Shown: positions 25,804 through 34,904, counted from the stretch's first letter. The stretch is DNA of 64,000 nt from Gagatemarchaeum sp035515635 (GCA_035515635.1 DATJBB010000040.1:33991-97990); one strand, 5' to 3'. The notes: generated by a model not told the origin, from the letters alone. Numbers and translations: made by a program.

Positions 25804-26860
25804 ATCTCTCCATCGCTCCGTCCATGCTTCCGCCGCTGAAGGCGACCAGCTGGCTGACCTTCTTGATCGCCTCGCCGCTCTCGATCGAGGAGGCGGCCAG
25901 CTCGAAGCCCTCGGGGAAGGTGTTGGCCTTCTGTGCCAGGACCAGGCAGGCGGCGCTGTTGACGAGGACCATCAGCCTACCTCCGTCCCTCTCGTCGGCG
26001 TCTCCGTTGAGTATCGATAGGGCGACCATCGCCGCCTCCTCCGCGTCGGCGGGGCACCTCCCCTCGACGAGGGGGCCCTCGGGGAGGCCAAAGTCGCGGG
26101 GGAGGTACTCGCGCGTCTCCACGCTCCCCTCGGCGAGGTACGCGACGAGCGTCTTGCCAGTCACCGAGATCTCGTCGACCCCTTCGAGGCCGTGGACGAC
26201 GATCGCCTCCTGGAGGCCTAGCATCCTGAGGACGGCCGCTATCTGCGGGACGAGGTCGGGCGAGTAGAGACCCAGGAGCTGGGCGTCGACCCTGGCAGGG
26301 TTGATCAGCGGGCCCATGAGGTTGAAGACCGTCCTCACCCCGAGCTCCTTCCTCACCGGGGCGACCTGCTTCATCGCCGGGTGGAACTCTGGGGCGAACA
26401 TGAACCCTATCCCCAGCTGCTCGATCGAGTCCTTGACACGGTAGGGGTCCATCGCGAGGTTGAACCCGAGCTTCTCGAGGACGTCGGCGCTACCCGACTT
26501 GCTGGTCACGGAGCGCCCCCCGTGCTTGGCGACGACGGCGCCGGCCCCCGCGGAGACGAAGGCAGAGATGGTGCTGACGTTGGGAGTCTTTACCGCGTCT
26601 CCACCCGTCCCGCAGGTGTCGATCATCCTCCCCTTGACCCTCGGCCTCGCCTTCATCAGGCTGTAGCCTCGGAGCGTGGAGGCGAAGGCAGCTATCTCCT
26701 CCGCGGTCTCCCCCTTCTTCCTCAGGGCGATGAGGAAGCCCCCGACCTGGGCGGGTGTGGCGGTCCCCGCGACTATCTCGGCGAGGCAGCCCGAGATTGT
26801 CTCGGGAGGGAGGTTCTTGCCCTCGAGGATCATCTGGATGGCGGCCTGGATGCGGGTCAT
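25778..26860 (-). CDS. trpD: Anthranilate phosphoribosyltransferase
   Basis: The 360-residue enzyme transfers phosphoribose to anthranilate. It shows DTCGTGGDAVKTPNVST (PRPP/metal region), KHGGRSVTSKSGSADVLEKLG and the FNLMGPLINPA stretch. It is stand-alone, not fused to trpG. ATG 26860 overlaps the trpG stop by ATGA. Confidence 0.96.
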   Translation of the reverse strand: MTRIQAAIQMILEGKNLPPETISGCLAEIVAGTATPAQVGGFLIALRKKGETAEEIAAFASTLRGYSLMKARPRVKGRMIDTCGTGGDAVKTPNVSTISAFVSAGAGAVVAKHGGRSVTSKSGSADVLEKLGFNLAMDPYRVKDSIEQLGIGFMFAPEFHPAMKQVAPVRKELGVRTVFNLMGPLINPARVDAQLLGLYSPDLVPQIAAVLRMLGLQEAIVVHGLEGVDEISVTGKTLVAYLAEGSVETREYLPRDFGLPEGPLVEGRCPADAEEAAMVALSILNGDADERDGGRLMVLVNSAACLVLAQKANTFPEGFELAASSIESGEAIKKVSQLVAFSGGSMDGAMERYAKQKGRV

Positions 26861-27441
26861 CGACTCCCCCTGAGGAAGTTCTTGATTATCTTCTTGCCCT
26901 CGCCCGTCATTATCGACTCCGGGTGGAACTGGACCCCCTCGATGGGGTACTTCCTGTGCCTGACGCCCATCACCTCGGCGTCGTCGAGGGAGAGGGCGGT
27001 CACCTTGAGCTCCTCGGGGATGTCGTCCTTCTGGATGGCGAGGGAGTGGTACCTTGTCGCCTGAAAGGGGTTCTTGACCCCTTTGAGCAGTCCCTGGCCG
27101 TCGTGGACGATGAGGCTGGTCTTGCCGTGCATGAGCCTCGAGGCCGGGCTGACCGTCCCGCCGAAGGACGTCCCTATCCCCTGGTGGCCTAGGCAGACCC
27201 CGAGGGTGGGGACATGGGGGCTGACCTCCTTGAGGACCTTCTCGCAGACGCCGAAGTAATGCGCGTCGGCGGGGTGGCCTGGGCCTGGGGAGATCACTAT
27301 CCTCTCCGGTGCCATGTCCTTCACCTGGGCGAGCGTGATCTCGTCGTTCCTGAAGACCTCGGGCTCCCCTCCCAGCTCGCCGACGTACTGGGCTAGGTTG
27401 TAAACGAACGAGTCGTAGTTGTCTATGACCAGGACCTTCAG
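26857..27441 (-). CDS. trpG: Anthranilate synthase glutamine amidotransferase subunit
   Basis: The 194-residue class I amidotransferase has the catalytic Cys in GVCLGHQGIG, an ISPGPGHP loop, and FHPESIMT with the His-Glu pair. No ATG, GTG or TTG exists in frame before the conserved KVLVIDNYDSFVYNLAQ start. The codon there is CTG at 27441, overlapping the trpE stop as CTGA. Longer in-frame translation upstream lies inside trpE and is R/G-rich shadow sequence. It delivers ammonia to TrpE. Confidence 0.94.
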   Translation of the reverse strand: MKVLVIDNYDSFVYNLAQYVGELGGEPEVFRNDEITLAQVKDMAPERIVISPGPGHPADAHYFGVCEKVLKEVSPHVPTLGVCLGHQGIGTSFGGTVSPASRLMHGKTSLIVHDGQGLLKGVKNPFQATRYHSLAIQKDDIPEELKVTALSLDDAEVMGVRHRKYPIEGVQFHPESIMTGEGKKIIKNFLRGSR

Positions 27442-28892
27442 ACGCCCCCCCTCCCGACGACCCTCGTCCCGGTCGCGCTCTCGACAGCCTTGAACAGCCC
27501 AGCCGCCTTGGACTCGGTCTCGTGCCACTCCTTCTCCGGGTCCGAGTCTGCGACTATGCCCGCACCGGACTGGATGCTGCACCTCGCGCCGTTCGCGACC
27601 ATCGTCCTGATCGTGATCGCAAAGTCGGCGTTGCCGTTGAACGAGAAGTAGCCTAGCGCCCCGGCGTAGGGGCCGCGCCTGACGGGCTCGAGCTCCTCGA
27701 TTATCTCCATCGCTCGGGGCTTGGGGGCGCCCGAGACGGTCCCGGCAGGGAACATCGCCCGCATGGCGTCGAACGAGTCGAAGCCATCCCTCAGCTTCCC
27801 GACGACGCGAGAGACGATGTGCTGGACATGAGAGAATTGCTGGACGGTGAACAGCTCGGGGACGTGGACGCTCCCGTACTCGGCGACGCGCCCGACGTCG
27901 TTCCTGGCGAGGTCGACGAGCATGGTGTGCTCGGCCCTCTCCTTGGGGTCCGCGAGCATCTCCCTGGTCAGGATGGCGTTCTTCCTCCTGTCCTGTAGGT
28001 GTGGCCGGGTGCCCGCTATCGGGAAGGTCTCGACGCGCCTGTCCTCGACCCTGACCAGCATCTCTGGGCTCGACCCGATGATCCTCCGGTCGCCGAACTT
28101 CAGGAAGTACATGTAGGGCGAGGGGTTGACCAGGCTGAGAGCCTCGTAGAACCTCGTCAGGTCGCCGTCGAGGCGGAAGTCGTACCTCTTCGAGAGGACG
28201 ACCTGAAAGATGTCCCCGGCGGCGATGTAATCCTTGGCGCGCCTGACCATCGCCTCGAACCTCTCCTTCTCGACGGTGGGCCTGGCCCCCCCGTCGGTGG
28301 AGAGGGCGCCGCCCTCCGGGGGCTGGCGCCTGAGGAGGGCCTCGACCTTGTCAAGCCTGCTCTCGCCGCCCAACGAGTAGTAGTGGACGGCCTTGGCGAT
28401 GTGGTCGAAGACGATTCCGTCCGTGTATATCCCGAACTCCATGTCCGGGACGGAGAGGTCGTCGGCCGCCCGAGTTGGAAGCCTCTCCCAGTAGCGGACG
28501 GAGTCATAGGAGATGTAGCCCACAGCGCCCCCTATGAAGCGGAAGGGCGCCTTTGAGAGCCCGCCCGCCGACGGGGAGCGGACTAGCTCCCTGAGCTCCT
28601 TCAGGGGGTCGGCGGCCTTGTAGGACTCCTTCCCGTTGGGGTCTTGCGCTGTGACCGTGCCGTCTTTGACGCTCACCCTGGCCTGCGGGTCGAAGCCGAT
28701 GAAGGAGTACTCGGCGAGCCTCTTCTGCCCGATCGCAGATTCGAGGAGGAAGGCGCTCTCGAACCCTTCGTGGACCTTGACGAAGAGCGACCTTGGGGAC
28801 TCGCTGGTCTGGAGGCGCTGGGACTTTAGGGAGAGCTGGGCGATGCCTAGCGAGGACGCCAAGGTGGTGGCTTCAAGGCGATAAATGAACAC
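27438..28892 (-). CDS. trpE: Anthranilate synthase component I
   Basis: The 484-residue chorismate-utilising enzyme has FIGGAVGYISYDSVRYWE, ERFEAMVRRAKDYIAAGDIFQVVLS, PIAGTRPHLQDRRKN and FPAGTVSGAPKPRAMEII. An SLKSQ segment in the N-terminus sits where TrpE enzymes bind feedback tryptophan, so inhibition is possible. GTG 28892 gives the longest form. A TATA-like TTTATCG at 28880-28886 suggests translation may instead begin at TTG 28862. First gene of trpEGDCFBA. Confidence 0.95.
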   Translation of the reverse strand: MFIYRLEATTLASSLGIAQLSLKSQRLQTSESPRSLFVKVHEGFESAFLLESAIGQKRLAEYSFIGFDPQARVSVKDGTVTAQDPNGKESYKAADPLKELRELVRSPSAGGLSKAPFRFIGGAVGYISYDSVRYWERLPTRAADDLSVPDMEFGIYTDGIVFDHIAKAVHYYSLGGESRLDKVEALLRRQPPEGGALSTDGGARPTVEKERFEAMVRRAKDYIAAGDIFQVVLSKRYDFRLDGDLTRFYEALSLVNPSPYMYFLKFGDRRIIGSSPEMLVRVEDRRVETFPIAGTRPHLQDRRKNAILTREMLADPKERAEHTMLVDLARNDVGRVAEYGSVHVPELFTVQQFSHVQHIVSRVVGKLRDGFDSFDAMRAMFPAGTVSGAPKPRAMEIIEELEPVRRGPYAGALGYFSFNGNADFAITIRTMVANGARCSIQSGAGIVADSDPEKEWHETESKAAGLFKAVESATGTRVVGRGGV

Positions 28893-28972
28893 TAATAATC
28901 ATTTATGTGCATATGTGTGCATTCGCCTGAGCGCTGGATAAGTTCTAAGACCTCGTCAAGGAGCCCCGGCTC

Positions 28973-29491
28973 GTGGCCGGCTTCAAGGTTCGCAGGGCGA
29001 CCGCCAAGGACATCGACCTGCTTGTCGCCCACAGGCGGGCGATGTTCGCAGAGATGGGCGGGCCGACCCCCCAGGTAGGCGATGCTGCCACCGACCCATA
29101 CCGAAGGTGGGCGGCGAGGATGATGCGCAGGAGGCTGTTCCATGGTTACATCGTCACGTCTGGGGGCGACGCGGCGGCGAGCGGGTGCGTTTGGCTCCGC
29201 GAGACCCAGCCTTCGAGGGGACACCCGGCGGAGCTGGTCCCGTACATCATGTCGATCTACACCGCTCCCGAGTTCAGGAGGAAGGGCCTGGCCAGCATGG
29301 TCGTCAAGGAGGCCATGACCTGGGCGAAGAAGAACGGCTACAGGAAGATGACCCTGCACGCCTCCGACGCCGGGAGGGAGGTCTACTCCCGGCTGGGCTG
29401 GACGCAATCGAGGGAGATGGAGGTCAGGTTCGAGCCCGTCAAGCGCGGGGCGACGCGCCGTCCTTCAACCCGCTCGAAAGTCTCCAGGTGA
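28973..29491 (+). CDS. GNAT family acetyltransferase
   Basis: The 172-residue protein has the GNAT acetyl-CoA motif A, IYTAPEFRRKGLASMVVKEAM (about 100-120; R-R-K-G-L-A), and a YSRLGW motif B/C end. It transfers an acyl group to an unknown amine. It is divergent from trpE, and its GTG start lies 81 bp from that of trpE. Its 3' end overlaps the convergent membrane protein by 53 bp. Confidence 0.85.
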   Translation: MAGFKVRRATAKDIDLLVAHRRAMFAEMGGPTPQVGDAATDPYRRWAARMMRRRLFHGYIVTSGGDAAASGCVWLRETQPSRGHPAELVPYIMSIYTAPEFRRKGLASMVVKEAMTWAKKNGYRKMTLHASDAGREVYSRLGWTQSREMEVRFEPVKRGATRRPSTRSKVSR

Positions 29492-30023
29492 CGCCCGCGA
29501 GGACTGCGACGGCCGCGATGGCGAGCGTCAGGCCCGAGAGCTCCATCGGGATGTTCCTGCCAGCGCCGAAGGTGTGTAGGACCATGAGGAAGACCGCCCC
29601 TATGGATAGCAGGCTGTGGTAGAACATGGAGTTGCGAGCGCCCTGGAAGTAGGTCCCACCTGTGATCCACACGAAGAGGGCCGCGCCCGTCGCCCCGTAG
29701 CCCAGGAGGACGGGCAGAGATAGCGGGAAGGCCACGAAGAGGACGACGTGGACACCCATGAAGAGCCCTGCCGCACCGGCGATGACTATGTGGAGGCGCC
29801 AGAGCCTCTCAGGGGTGCCCATCCAGGCCGTCAGTGGCACCTTGAAGAGCATCATCGCGCCCGTCACGACGATCAGCGCGAGGGCTAGGAACCCCGAGAG
29901 GTCGGCGAGCGACGCCAGCCCGAAGAGTCCTGGCTCCCGGGCGAACCTGACAACGGCGAGGACGGCGAGGGAGAAGGCGAACAGGAGGATGAGGATCGAG
30001 GTGGAGAAGCGGCCTACCTTCAA
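29439..30023 (-). CDS. Ferric-reductase-like membrane haem protein
   Basis: The 194-residue protein has about six transmembrane helices. Two of them each carry a pair of histidines about 12-14 residues apart (LHIVIAGAAGLFMGVHVV and YHSLLSIGAVFLMVLHTF). This is the bis-haem b arrangement of ferric reductase-like/cytochrome b domains. No flavin or NADPH domain is attached, so it would need a partner. Function beyond electron transfer is not clear. Confidence 0.6.
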   Translation of the reverse strand: MKVGRFSTSILILLFAFSLAVLAVVRFAREPGLFGLASLADLSGFLALALIVVTGAMMLFKVPLTAWMGTPERLWRLHIVIAGAAGLFMGVHVVLFVAFPLSLPVLLGYGATGAALFVWITGGTYFQGARNSMFYHSLLSIGAVFLMVLHTFGAGRNIPMELSGLTLAIAAVAVLAGVTWRLSSGLKDGASPRA

Positions 30024-30140
30024 GGGGGGGGACTGCCAGTCGGAGCCAGGCCCGCCATATAGGCATGGATAGGCGCAGAACGGCAGCTTGCCGAATTACA
30101 GTATAGCGGCTATTGAGACTTACTGCGAATCCACACAAGA

Positions 30141-30148
30141 TTATATAC
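30141..30148 (+). promoter_or_regulatory. TATA box of two-wHTH regulator
   Basis: TTATATAC, one of the clearest TATA boxes in the window, centred about 28 bp upstream of ATG 30172. It points to a leaderless transcript. Confidence 0.65.
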
Positions 30149-30171
30149 CATCTACTCATGGAATACGACCT

Positions 30172-31323
30172 ATGGTCTCGGAGCCTGCGATGCAACGCGC
30201 GCGCAAACCAAAGGACATCAACTCCAAAATCGCAGATTTCGTGAAGTTGGTAATAGAGGTCGGGCCGGACATCCCCGAGGTCGCCCAGAGGATGGGCGAG
30301 CACAAGGAGTCGGTCCGTTACTGGTTCAAGAAGCTAATCAAGCAGGGGATGGTCATCCAACCCTCGGTCAACTTCGAAGGACTGGGGCTGATGAGGGTGG
30401 TCGCCGTGGCAGACTTCGCCAAGGAATACGAGGCCCAGGCGGAGCCCATCATGGCCGCGATGAGCCAGCTCTGCTACCTCCAGGCCTACGTCAAGACGCT
30501 CCCAGAGGGCCACTACATCATCAAGGGGACCGTGCCTGCCCAGTTCGTCAACTCGTGGATCGAGATGATGCAGCAGCTCCGGGAGGAGGGGCTCTTCACG
30601 GCGCTGGACTTCTCCACCTACGACTGGACGAGGAACGCCCCGATGAAGACCGAGCTCTACGACTTCGAGGCTGGCCAGTGGGAGTACGGGTGGGGCGCGG
30701 CTCCGAAGGTCTACCCGGAGATGGTGTCGGGCCCGTCAGCGAGGGTCCACCTCGACAGGACGGACCTTGAGATAATCAAGGGGCTGCAGCGCGACGAGAC
30801 AAAGCCCCTCTCGGAGATCCAGAGGGAGACCGGGATCAACTACAAGACGCTCAGTTTCCACTATCGCAAGCACGTCCTGGGGATGGGGATGCTGAAGGGG
30901 CACCGCATCAACTGGCTGGGGACGGCCTTGACGCCCCAAGGGGACAAGGGCAAGCACAGGAGGCACACATACCAGCCCGTGGATGTCATAGTCAAGGACA
31001 TAACCCCGAGCGAAAAGGCCAGCCTGATAGGGCTGACCAACGCGCTGCCGTTCCTATGGTGGGAAGGCTCCGGGCGGAGCAGCTACTACGCCCAGCTCGT
31101 CTTCCCGACGGAGACCATCTCAGAGGCGATGGAGTTCCTCTCCAAGATGCTCAACCCGGTCAGGGACAGGGCGCGGTGGTTCATGGCCGACCAGAAGCAC
31201 TCGGCTTCGTTCAGGCTCGAGCCGAAGCTCTTCGACAACGAGTCAAGGAACTGGACGTTCGACATGGCCGAGACTCTGGCGAGGTTCCAGCAGCTCTTGG
31301 TCAGGATAAAGGAAGGGCCTTAG
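30172..31323 (+). CDS. Lrp/AsnC-like transcriptional regulator with two winged helices
   Basis: The 383-residue protein has an N-terminal winged HTH (IPEVAQRMGEHKESVRYWFKKLIKQGM, about residues 38-65). A second HTH lies in the middle (LSEIQRETGINYKTLSFHYRKHVL, about 220-245), each followed by an alpha/beta ligand-type domain. A tandem architecture of this length is seen in archaeal regulators rather than classical 150-residue Lrp. I start at ATG 30172 because the TATA box sits 28 bp upstream; the frame is open back to 30088 but that part would be untranscribed. Target unknown. Confidence 0.75.
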   Translation: MVSEPAMQRARKPKDINSKIADFVKLVIEVGPDIPEVAQRMGEHKESVRYWFKKLIKQGMVIQPSVNFEGLGLMRVVAVADFAKEYEAQAEPIMAAMSQLCYLQAYVKTLPEGHYIIKGTVPAQFVNSWIEMMQQLREEGLFTALDFSTYDWTRNAPMKTELYDFEAGQWEYGWGAAPKVYPEMVSGPSARVHLDRTDLEIIKGLQRDETKPLSEIQRETGINYKTLSFHYRKHVLGMGMLKGHRINWLGTALTPQGDKGKHRRHTYQPVDVIVKDITPSEKASLIGLTNALPFLWWEGSGRSSYYAQLVFPTETISEAMEFLSKMLNPVRDRARWFMADQKHSASFRLEPKLFDNESRNWTFDMAETLARFQQLLVRIKEGP

Positions 31324-31345
31324 AGCGAGGCCCTGAGAGCCTGCT

Positions 31346-31465
31346 CTAAGTGCCGTAGCCGCCGAGTAGGTCCAGCGGGGAGAGGTGGACACCTAGCGTC
31401 GCGAAAACAACGGACGCGCCAGTAGCCGCCATCATCCCGAGCCTAACCTTCTCTTCGAGGGTCAT
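31346..31465 (-). CDS. Small 39-residue protein
   Basis: ATG 31465 opens a 39-codon frame on the minus strand: an acidic/basic start (MTLEEKVRLG), then a hydrophobic stretch, AATGASVVFATLGV, ending LGGYGT. A TATA-like CTTAAAT on the minus strand (31491-31497) is about 28 bp upstream, matching the leaderless pattern of this genome. It occupies an otherwise empty 295-bp gap. It may be a small membrane-associated protein; I recognise no family. Confidence 0.5.
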   Translation of the reverse strand: MTLEEKVRLGMMAATGASVVFATLGVHLSPLDLLGGYGT

Positions 31466-31618
31466 AGGTGATTTGAGGGCGGCTGAGAGATTTAAGCATA
31501 TGCGAGCGCACAAAAAGCGTTGCCCTGTTTTATGCGGATTCTAACAATAAATGCAGGGTTTTTAGTTCGGCAGAGCGGCCAACCCCTTTAGGACGACCGC
31601 AGCGATGGTTCCGACCCA

Positions 31619-32239
31619 ATGGCAGACGCTCTCACGGTGCTGCTGACGGGGACGGCCCTGGGGTTCTCCATAGCCGCGCCCCCAGGCCCTGTTACGGCGC
31701 TCGCCGTGCAGCAGGTCGCCGCGCGGTCCTGGCTGGCAGGATGGATGGTCCTCCTGGGAGCGACGGCCTCTGACGGGGTGTTTTTCGTCCTCACATACTA
31801 CGGCGTGACCCGCATCGTGACGGCGGGGGAGAGGAGCTGGCTCTTCGTATTAGGCGGGATCCTCATGCTCTACCTCGCGGCATCGATCCTCAGGGGGGCG
31901 CGGAGGAAAGGGGCGGCTCCCGGTCCGGCGCCTCGGAGGTGGACCTCGCTCGAGCGCATCCCGTTCCTTATGGGCCTGGGGATAGGGTTGACCAACCCCT
32001 TCCAGCTGGGGTGGTGGGTCGCGATAGGTGCTGGGATGGTCTCCGACTTCGGTGCGAGCATCGCCGTGGGCTTCTTCATCGGGATCGTGTCGTGGACCAT
32101 CATCGTCTCTTCCCTGGTCCACGCCGGGGTCAGGAGGTACGAACGCCTCGCGCCCTTCGTCGCCTACGCCGCGGGGACAATCATGGCCGCGTTCGCTGTG
32201 TGGTTCCTCGGGATCGGGCTCTCGTCGACCATTCTCTGA
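31619..32239 (+). CDS. LysE/RhtB family exporter
   Basis: The 206-residue protein has six hydrophobic helices and the family's N-terminal GFSIAAPPGPVTALAVQQ signature. LysE proteins export amino acids or related small molecules. The gap upstream (31466-31618) holds AT-rich promoter-like sequence and a CCCTG/CAGGG inverted repeat. The 3' end overlaps the convergent phosphatase by 59 bp. Confidence 0.88.
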   Translation: MADALTVLLTGTALGFSIAAPPGPVTALAVQQVAARSWLAGWMVLLGATASDGVFFVLTYYGVTRIVTAGERSWLFVLGGILMLYLAASILRGARRKGAAPGPAPRRWTSLERIPFLMGLGIGLTNPFQLGWWVAIGAGMVSDFGASIAVGFFIGIVSWTIIVSSLVHAGVRRYERLAPFVAYAAGTIMAAFAVWFLGIGLSSTIL

Positions 32240-32723
32240 GCGCCTCGCCTTCGAAGTCGAGTACGTTCTTCTCCTGCGGGCCCTCTACCGAGCCTCCGCG
32301 CATCGACCTAAGCTCGTCGATCGCCTCCCTGGCTTTCTTCCCCTCGTACGCCATCAGGTAGGACGCGAGGACGGAGCCCGTCCTGCCCTTGCCCGCGAGG
32401 CAGTGGACGAGGACGACCTTCCCCTCGGAAAGTGACGACGCGATGTAGTCCGCGCCCTGCCGCATCTGCGAGTGGGTTAGGGCGGCGTGGTCGCGTAGCG
32501 GGATGTGATTGGTCGCCAGGCCGCCGGTCCACGACGCTGGGAGGGGGTCCTCGGTCAGCGTGAGAATGGCGGTGATGCCGTGCGCCTTCAGCCACTCCAC
32601 CTGGCTCTTGGAGTAGGGGCGCCCAGAGGCGGCGATCTTGCCGTCCCTGACCCAGGTGAAGAAGGAGGGCTTGTCGGTGAAGTTGGCCCTTATCCTGCGG
32701 TACGCCCTTCCGGTCCTGCCCAT
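32181..32723 (-). CDS. Dual-specificity/tyrosine phosphatase-like protein
   Basis: The 180-residue protein has the cysteine phosphatase loop HCLAGKGRTGS (CX5R; Cys about residue 107) and an upstream general-acid aspartate region in IPLRDHAA. Archaeal proteins of this size dephosphorylate proteins or nucleotides/lipids; the substrate cannot be told. The C-terminal tail is basic. The 5' region lies 50 bp from the OB-fold gene. Confidence 0.88.
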   Translation of the reverse strand: MGRTGRAYRRIRANFTDKPSFFTWVRDGKIAASGRPYSKSQVEWLKAHGITAILTLTEDPLPASWTGGLATNHIPLRDHAALTHSQMRQGADYIASSLSEGKVVLVHCLAGKGRTGSVLASYLMAYEGKKAREAIDELRSMRGGSVEGPQEKNVLDFEGEALREWSTRARSRGTTQRTRP

Positions 32724-32773
32724 GGGGGGACTGGAGGGCGGGGTTCGTATAACGGTGTTGCCCGAGCGGAAGC

Positions 32774-33061
32774 CTAGAGGATCTCGAGCTTCCCGTAACG
32801 CCCGACGTTCAGCTGCCTCTCTCCCCTGAACGTGTTGATGTAGCCGTTCGAGACCTTGACCTTCGCTCCCTTTGACACCTGGTCGATCTGGTTGTCCCAG
32901 AGCGAGAGCTTTATCGTGCCCGTGTCGTCCTTGAGCGTGGCGTCCGCCACCTTGGCCTGCCCCCCCGTCCTCAGGGAGACCTCCCTGGGAGGCGATATGT
33001 CAATCACTTCGCCCTCCGTCTCGACCGTCCTCATTCCGTCCCTCAGATCTCTGATGTTCAT
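32774..33061 (-). CDS. Small OB-fold ssDNA-binding protein
   Basis: The 95-residue protein is a single OB fold of the archaeal SSB/SOSS-B type. It has an EGEVIDISPPREV strand, then VADATLKDDTGTIKLSLWDNQ and the VKVSNGYINTFRGERQLNVGR end. These proteins bind single-stranded DNA in repair and replication. A TATA-like GGATAAATATC is centred about 38 bp upstream of ATG, leaving a leader of about a dozen bases. Confidence 0.85.
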   Translation of the reverse strand: MNIRDLRDGMRTVETEGEVIDISPPREVSLRTGGQAKVADATLKDDTGTIKLSLWDNQIDQVSKGAKVKVSNGYINTFRGERQLNVGRYGKLEIL

Positions 33062-33161
33062 CGGAAGCTATTCGGTGCCACCCACCCGCGGGAGATATTT
33101 ATCCCTTGATTGGCGACCCGGCCGAAGGTTATAAGGTCCTGAATGAGCGGGAGCGGGCCGT

Positions 33162-34193
33162 TTGCTGCCCGGTCCCGGCGATGCCCTGCCTCTCGCCCTC
33201 GCGTTCCTAGTCCCGGCCGGCTTGGTCCTGCTTCTCACGCCTCGCTACATCGCCTTCCTGAAAGCCCGGGGAAGGACTACAAACGACGCGCACAAGCCGG
33301 GAGATGTCAGGGTGCCCACCCCCGCAGGTCCCCTCATCATAGCAGGCCTGGTGGTGGGGGAGGTGGTGGCGGGGGCTTTCTACGGCACACTCCTCCCCGC
33401 GGTGCTGATCGTGGTCATCCTGGCCGCCGGGGGGATAGGCCTCTATGACGACCTGCGCGGGCTGGGAGGGGTGGTCAAGCCCGTCCTCCTGGCGGTGGTC
33501 GGGCTCTTCGTCGCGCTGGCATCGCACTACTCCGGCGTCTACCAGGCGGTCCTCTACTTCCCGCTCTTCACCCAGACCAACCCGCACTACATCATATTCG
33601 GCCTGATCGTGGTCGCCTCCATCCCGGTTTCGTCGAACGCGTTCAACATGCTGGACGCCTTCAACGGGGAGATATCGGGTTTCACGACCATCGTCTCGGC
33701 GGCGCTGGTGGTCGCGATACTCCTCAAGGCGTACGCACTCCCTGGGACGACGCCCGGGACGATCGCGATCGCGCTCCCGCTCTTGGCGGTCTCGGCGGCG
33801 TTCTATTACTTCAACAGGTACCCGTCCAAGATATTCGACGGCGACAGCGGGGCGCTCTCGTTCGGGGCGCTCTACGTGATCCTCTCGATCGCGGGAGGGG
33901 TTGAGATCGCGGCGCTGGTGGCCCTCATCCCAGCAGTGATCAACTCATACTACGTGCTCTCCAGCGTGAGAGGCCTTGTGGAAAGGAAGAACATGGCGGC
34001 GAGGCCCACCTTCCTCGGGAAGGACATGAAGCTCCACGCCTCGGCCGACCCCAACGCCCCAACCACCCTCGTCAGGATGGTCCTTCTGGGAGGCCCGCTC
34101 GACGAGAGGGGGCTTGTCAACAGGATACTGGCGATAACCGCCTTCGCCGCCTTCCTCTCGGTCGTTACTTCGGTGATGACGTGGCTGCTATGA
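33162..34193 (+). CDS. Polyprenyl-phosphate GlcNAc-1-phosphate transferase-like (GT4 membrane family)
   Basis: The 343-residue protein has about ten transmembrane helices. Family motifs are NDAHKPGD (Mg/substrate loop, about 40-47), LYDDLRGL, SSNAFNMLDAFNGEISG and FDGDSGALSFG. It starts lipid-linked glycan assembly by moving a sugar-1-phosphate to dolichyl or polyprenyl phosphate (Alg7/MraY superfamily), probably for protein N-glycosylation in an archaeon. TTG 33162 lies about 30 bp from the TATA-like GGTTATAAGG (33128-33137). Confidence 0.88.
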   Translation: MLPGPGDALPLALAFLVPAGLVLLLTPRYIAFLKARGRTTNDAHKPGDVRVPTPAGPLIIAGLVVGEVVAGAFYGTLLPAVLIVVILAAGGIGLYDDLRGLGGVVKPVLLAVVGLFVALASHYSGVYQAVLYFPLFTQTNPHYIIFGLIVVASIPVSSNAFNMLDAFNGEISGFTTIVSAALVVAILLKAYALPGTTPGTIAIALPLLAVSAAFYYFNRYPSKIFDGDSGALSFGALYVILSIAGGVEIAALVALIPAVINSYYVLSSVRGLVERKNMAARPTFLGKDMKLHASADPNAPTTLVRMVLLGGPLDERGLVNRILAITAFAAFLSVVTSVMTWLL

Positions 34194-34453
34194 CGCCGAA
34201 GCAGAGCAAGGAGACGCTGTTGGCGATGGTCGCGGTCGTGACGGTGGCGTGGCTCTTGATCCTCGGGGCGACCTACGTCTTCTTCGTGATTGTCAGGCCG
34301 CTCGGCCCGCCGTTGCAGGAAGGGCACCTTCTACCTTCATCGATCCTGAAAATCGTCTTGACGGTCGCGCTGGGGGCGTCTTGGTTCGTCGTGATGTTCG
34401 CGGTCGACTGGCTCTACGTCAGGGCTTTCCGGATTCCCAGCGAGCCTTCTTAG
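34190..34453 (+). CDS. Small two-helix membrane protein
   Basis: The 87-residue protein has two hydrophobic helices (about 10-34 and 53-75). Its ATG overlaps the stop of the GlcNAc-1-P transferase gene (ATGA), so it is cotranslated and could be a partner of that enzyme. No family recognised. The end overlaps the convergent acyltransferase by 35 bp. Confidence 0.6.
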   Translation: MTPKQSKETLLAMVAVVTVAWLLILGATYVFFVIVRPLGPPLQEGHLLPSSILKIVLTVALGASWFVVMFAVDWLYVRAFRIPSEPS

Positions 34454-34904
34454 CGTCGTACTCCTTCCTGGTGTAGACCACCCTCGCGGGGACGCCCACC
34501 ACCACCACCCCGGGGGGGACGTCCTTGGTGACGACGGCGCCCATGGCGACCACGCTTCCCTTGCCCACTCTCACGCCCGCCCTGATTACCGCGCCTCCTC
34601 CGATCACCGCCCCGTCCTCTATAGTCACTCCGACCATCTTCTTGCTCATGGGATAGGGGTCGTTTGTGATGACGGCGGCCGGCCCGATGAACACGTCCTT
34701 GCCTATCAGCGTCATGGGCGGGATGTAGACAGAGCCCTCTATCCTCGTCCTCTCCCCGACACTGACGTTGTAGTCGACGTGGGCCAGGGAGCCAATAGAG
34801 ACGTTGTCACCGATTGTTGTGCCGTTCCCCACGTACGTCAGGTTCCATATGGACACGCCCTTGCCTATCTTCGCGGTCTTGGAGACGACCGCGCCCTCCC
34901 CCAT
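34419..34904 (-). CDS. Left-handed beta-helix (hexapeptide) acyltransferase
   Basis: About 161 residues of hexapeptide repeats (for example AKIGKG, TTIGDN, GKDVFIGPAAV, IGGGAVI) end with the usual VGVPARVVYTRKEY stop. The residue run ITNDPYP matches sugar N- or O-acetyltransferases of WbbJ/WlbB type. ATG 34994 is in frame, but the first 30 codons use atypical codons and a TATA-like TTCTAATAG lies within them, so ATG 34904 is preferred. It is likely to modify a nucleotide-sugar or surface glycan. Confidence 0.82.
   Translation of the reverse strand: MGEGAVVSKTAKIGKGVSIWNLTYVGNGTTIGDNVSIGSLAHVDYNVSVGERTRIEGSVYIPPMTLIGKDVFIGPAAVITNDPYPMSKKMVGVTIEDGAVIGGGAVIRAGVRVGKGSVVAMGAVVTKDVPPGVVVVGVPARVVYTRKEYDAKKARWESGKP

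Noticed and set aside
26857..27582. Longer trpG from ATG/GTG-type start at 27582
   Set aside because: The extra residues lie inside trpE in another frame and are R/G-rich; they match no TrpG N-terminus.
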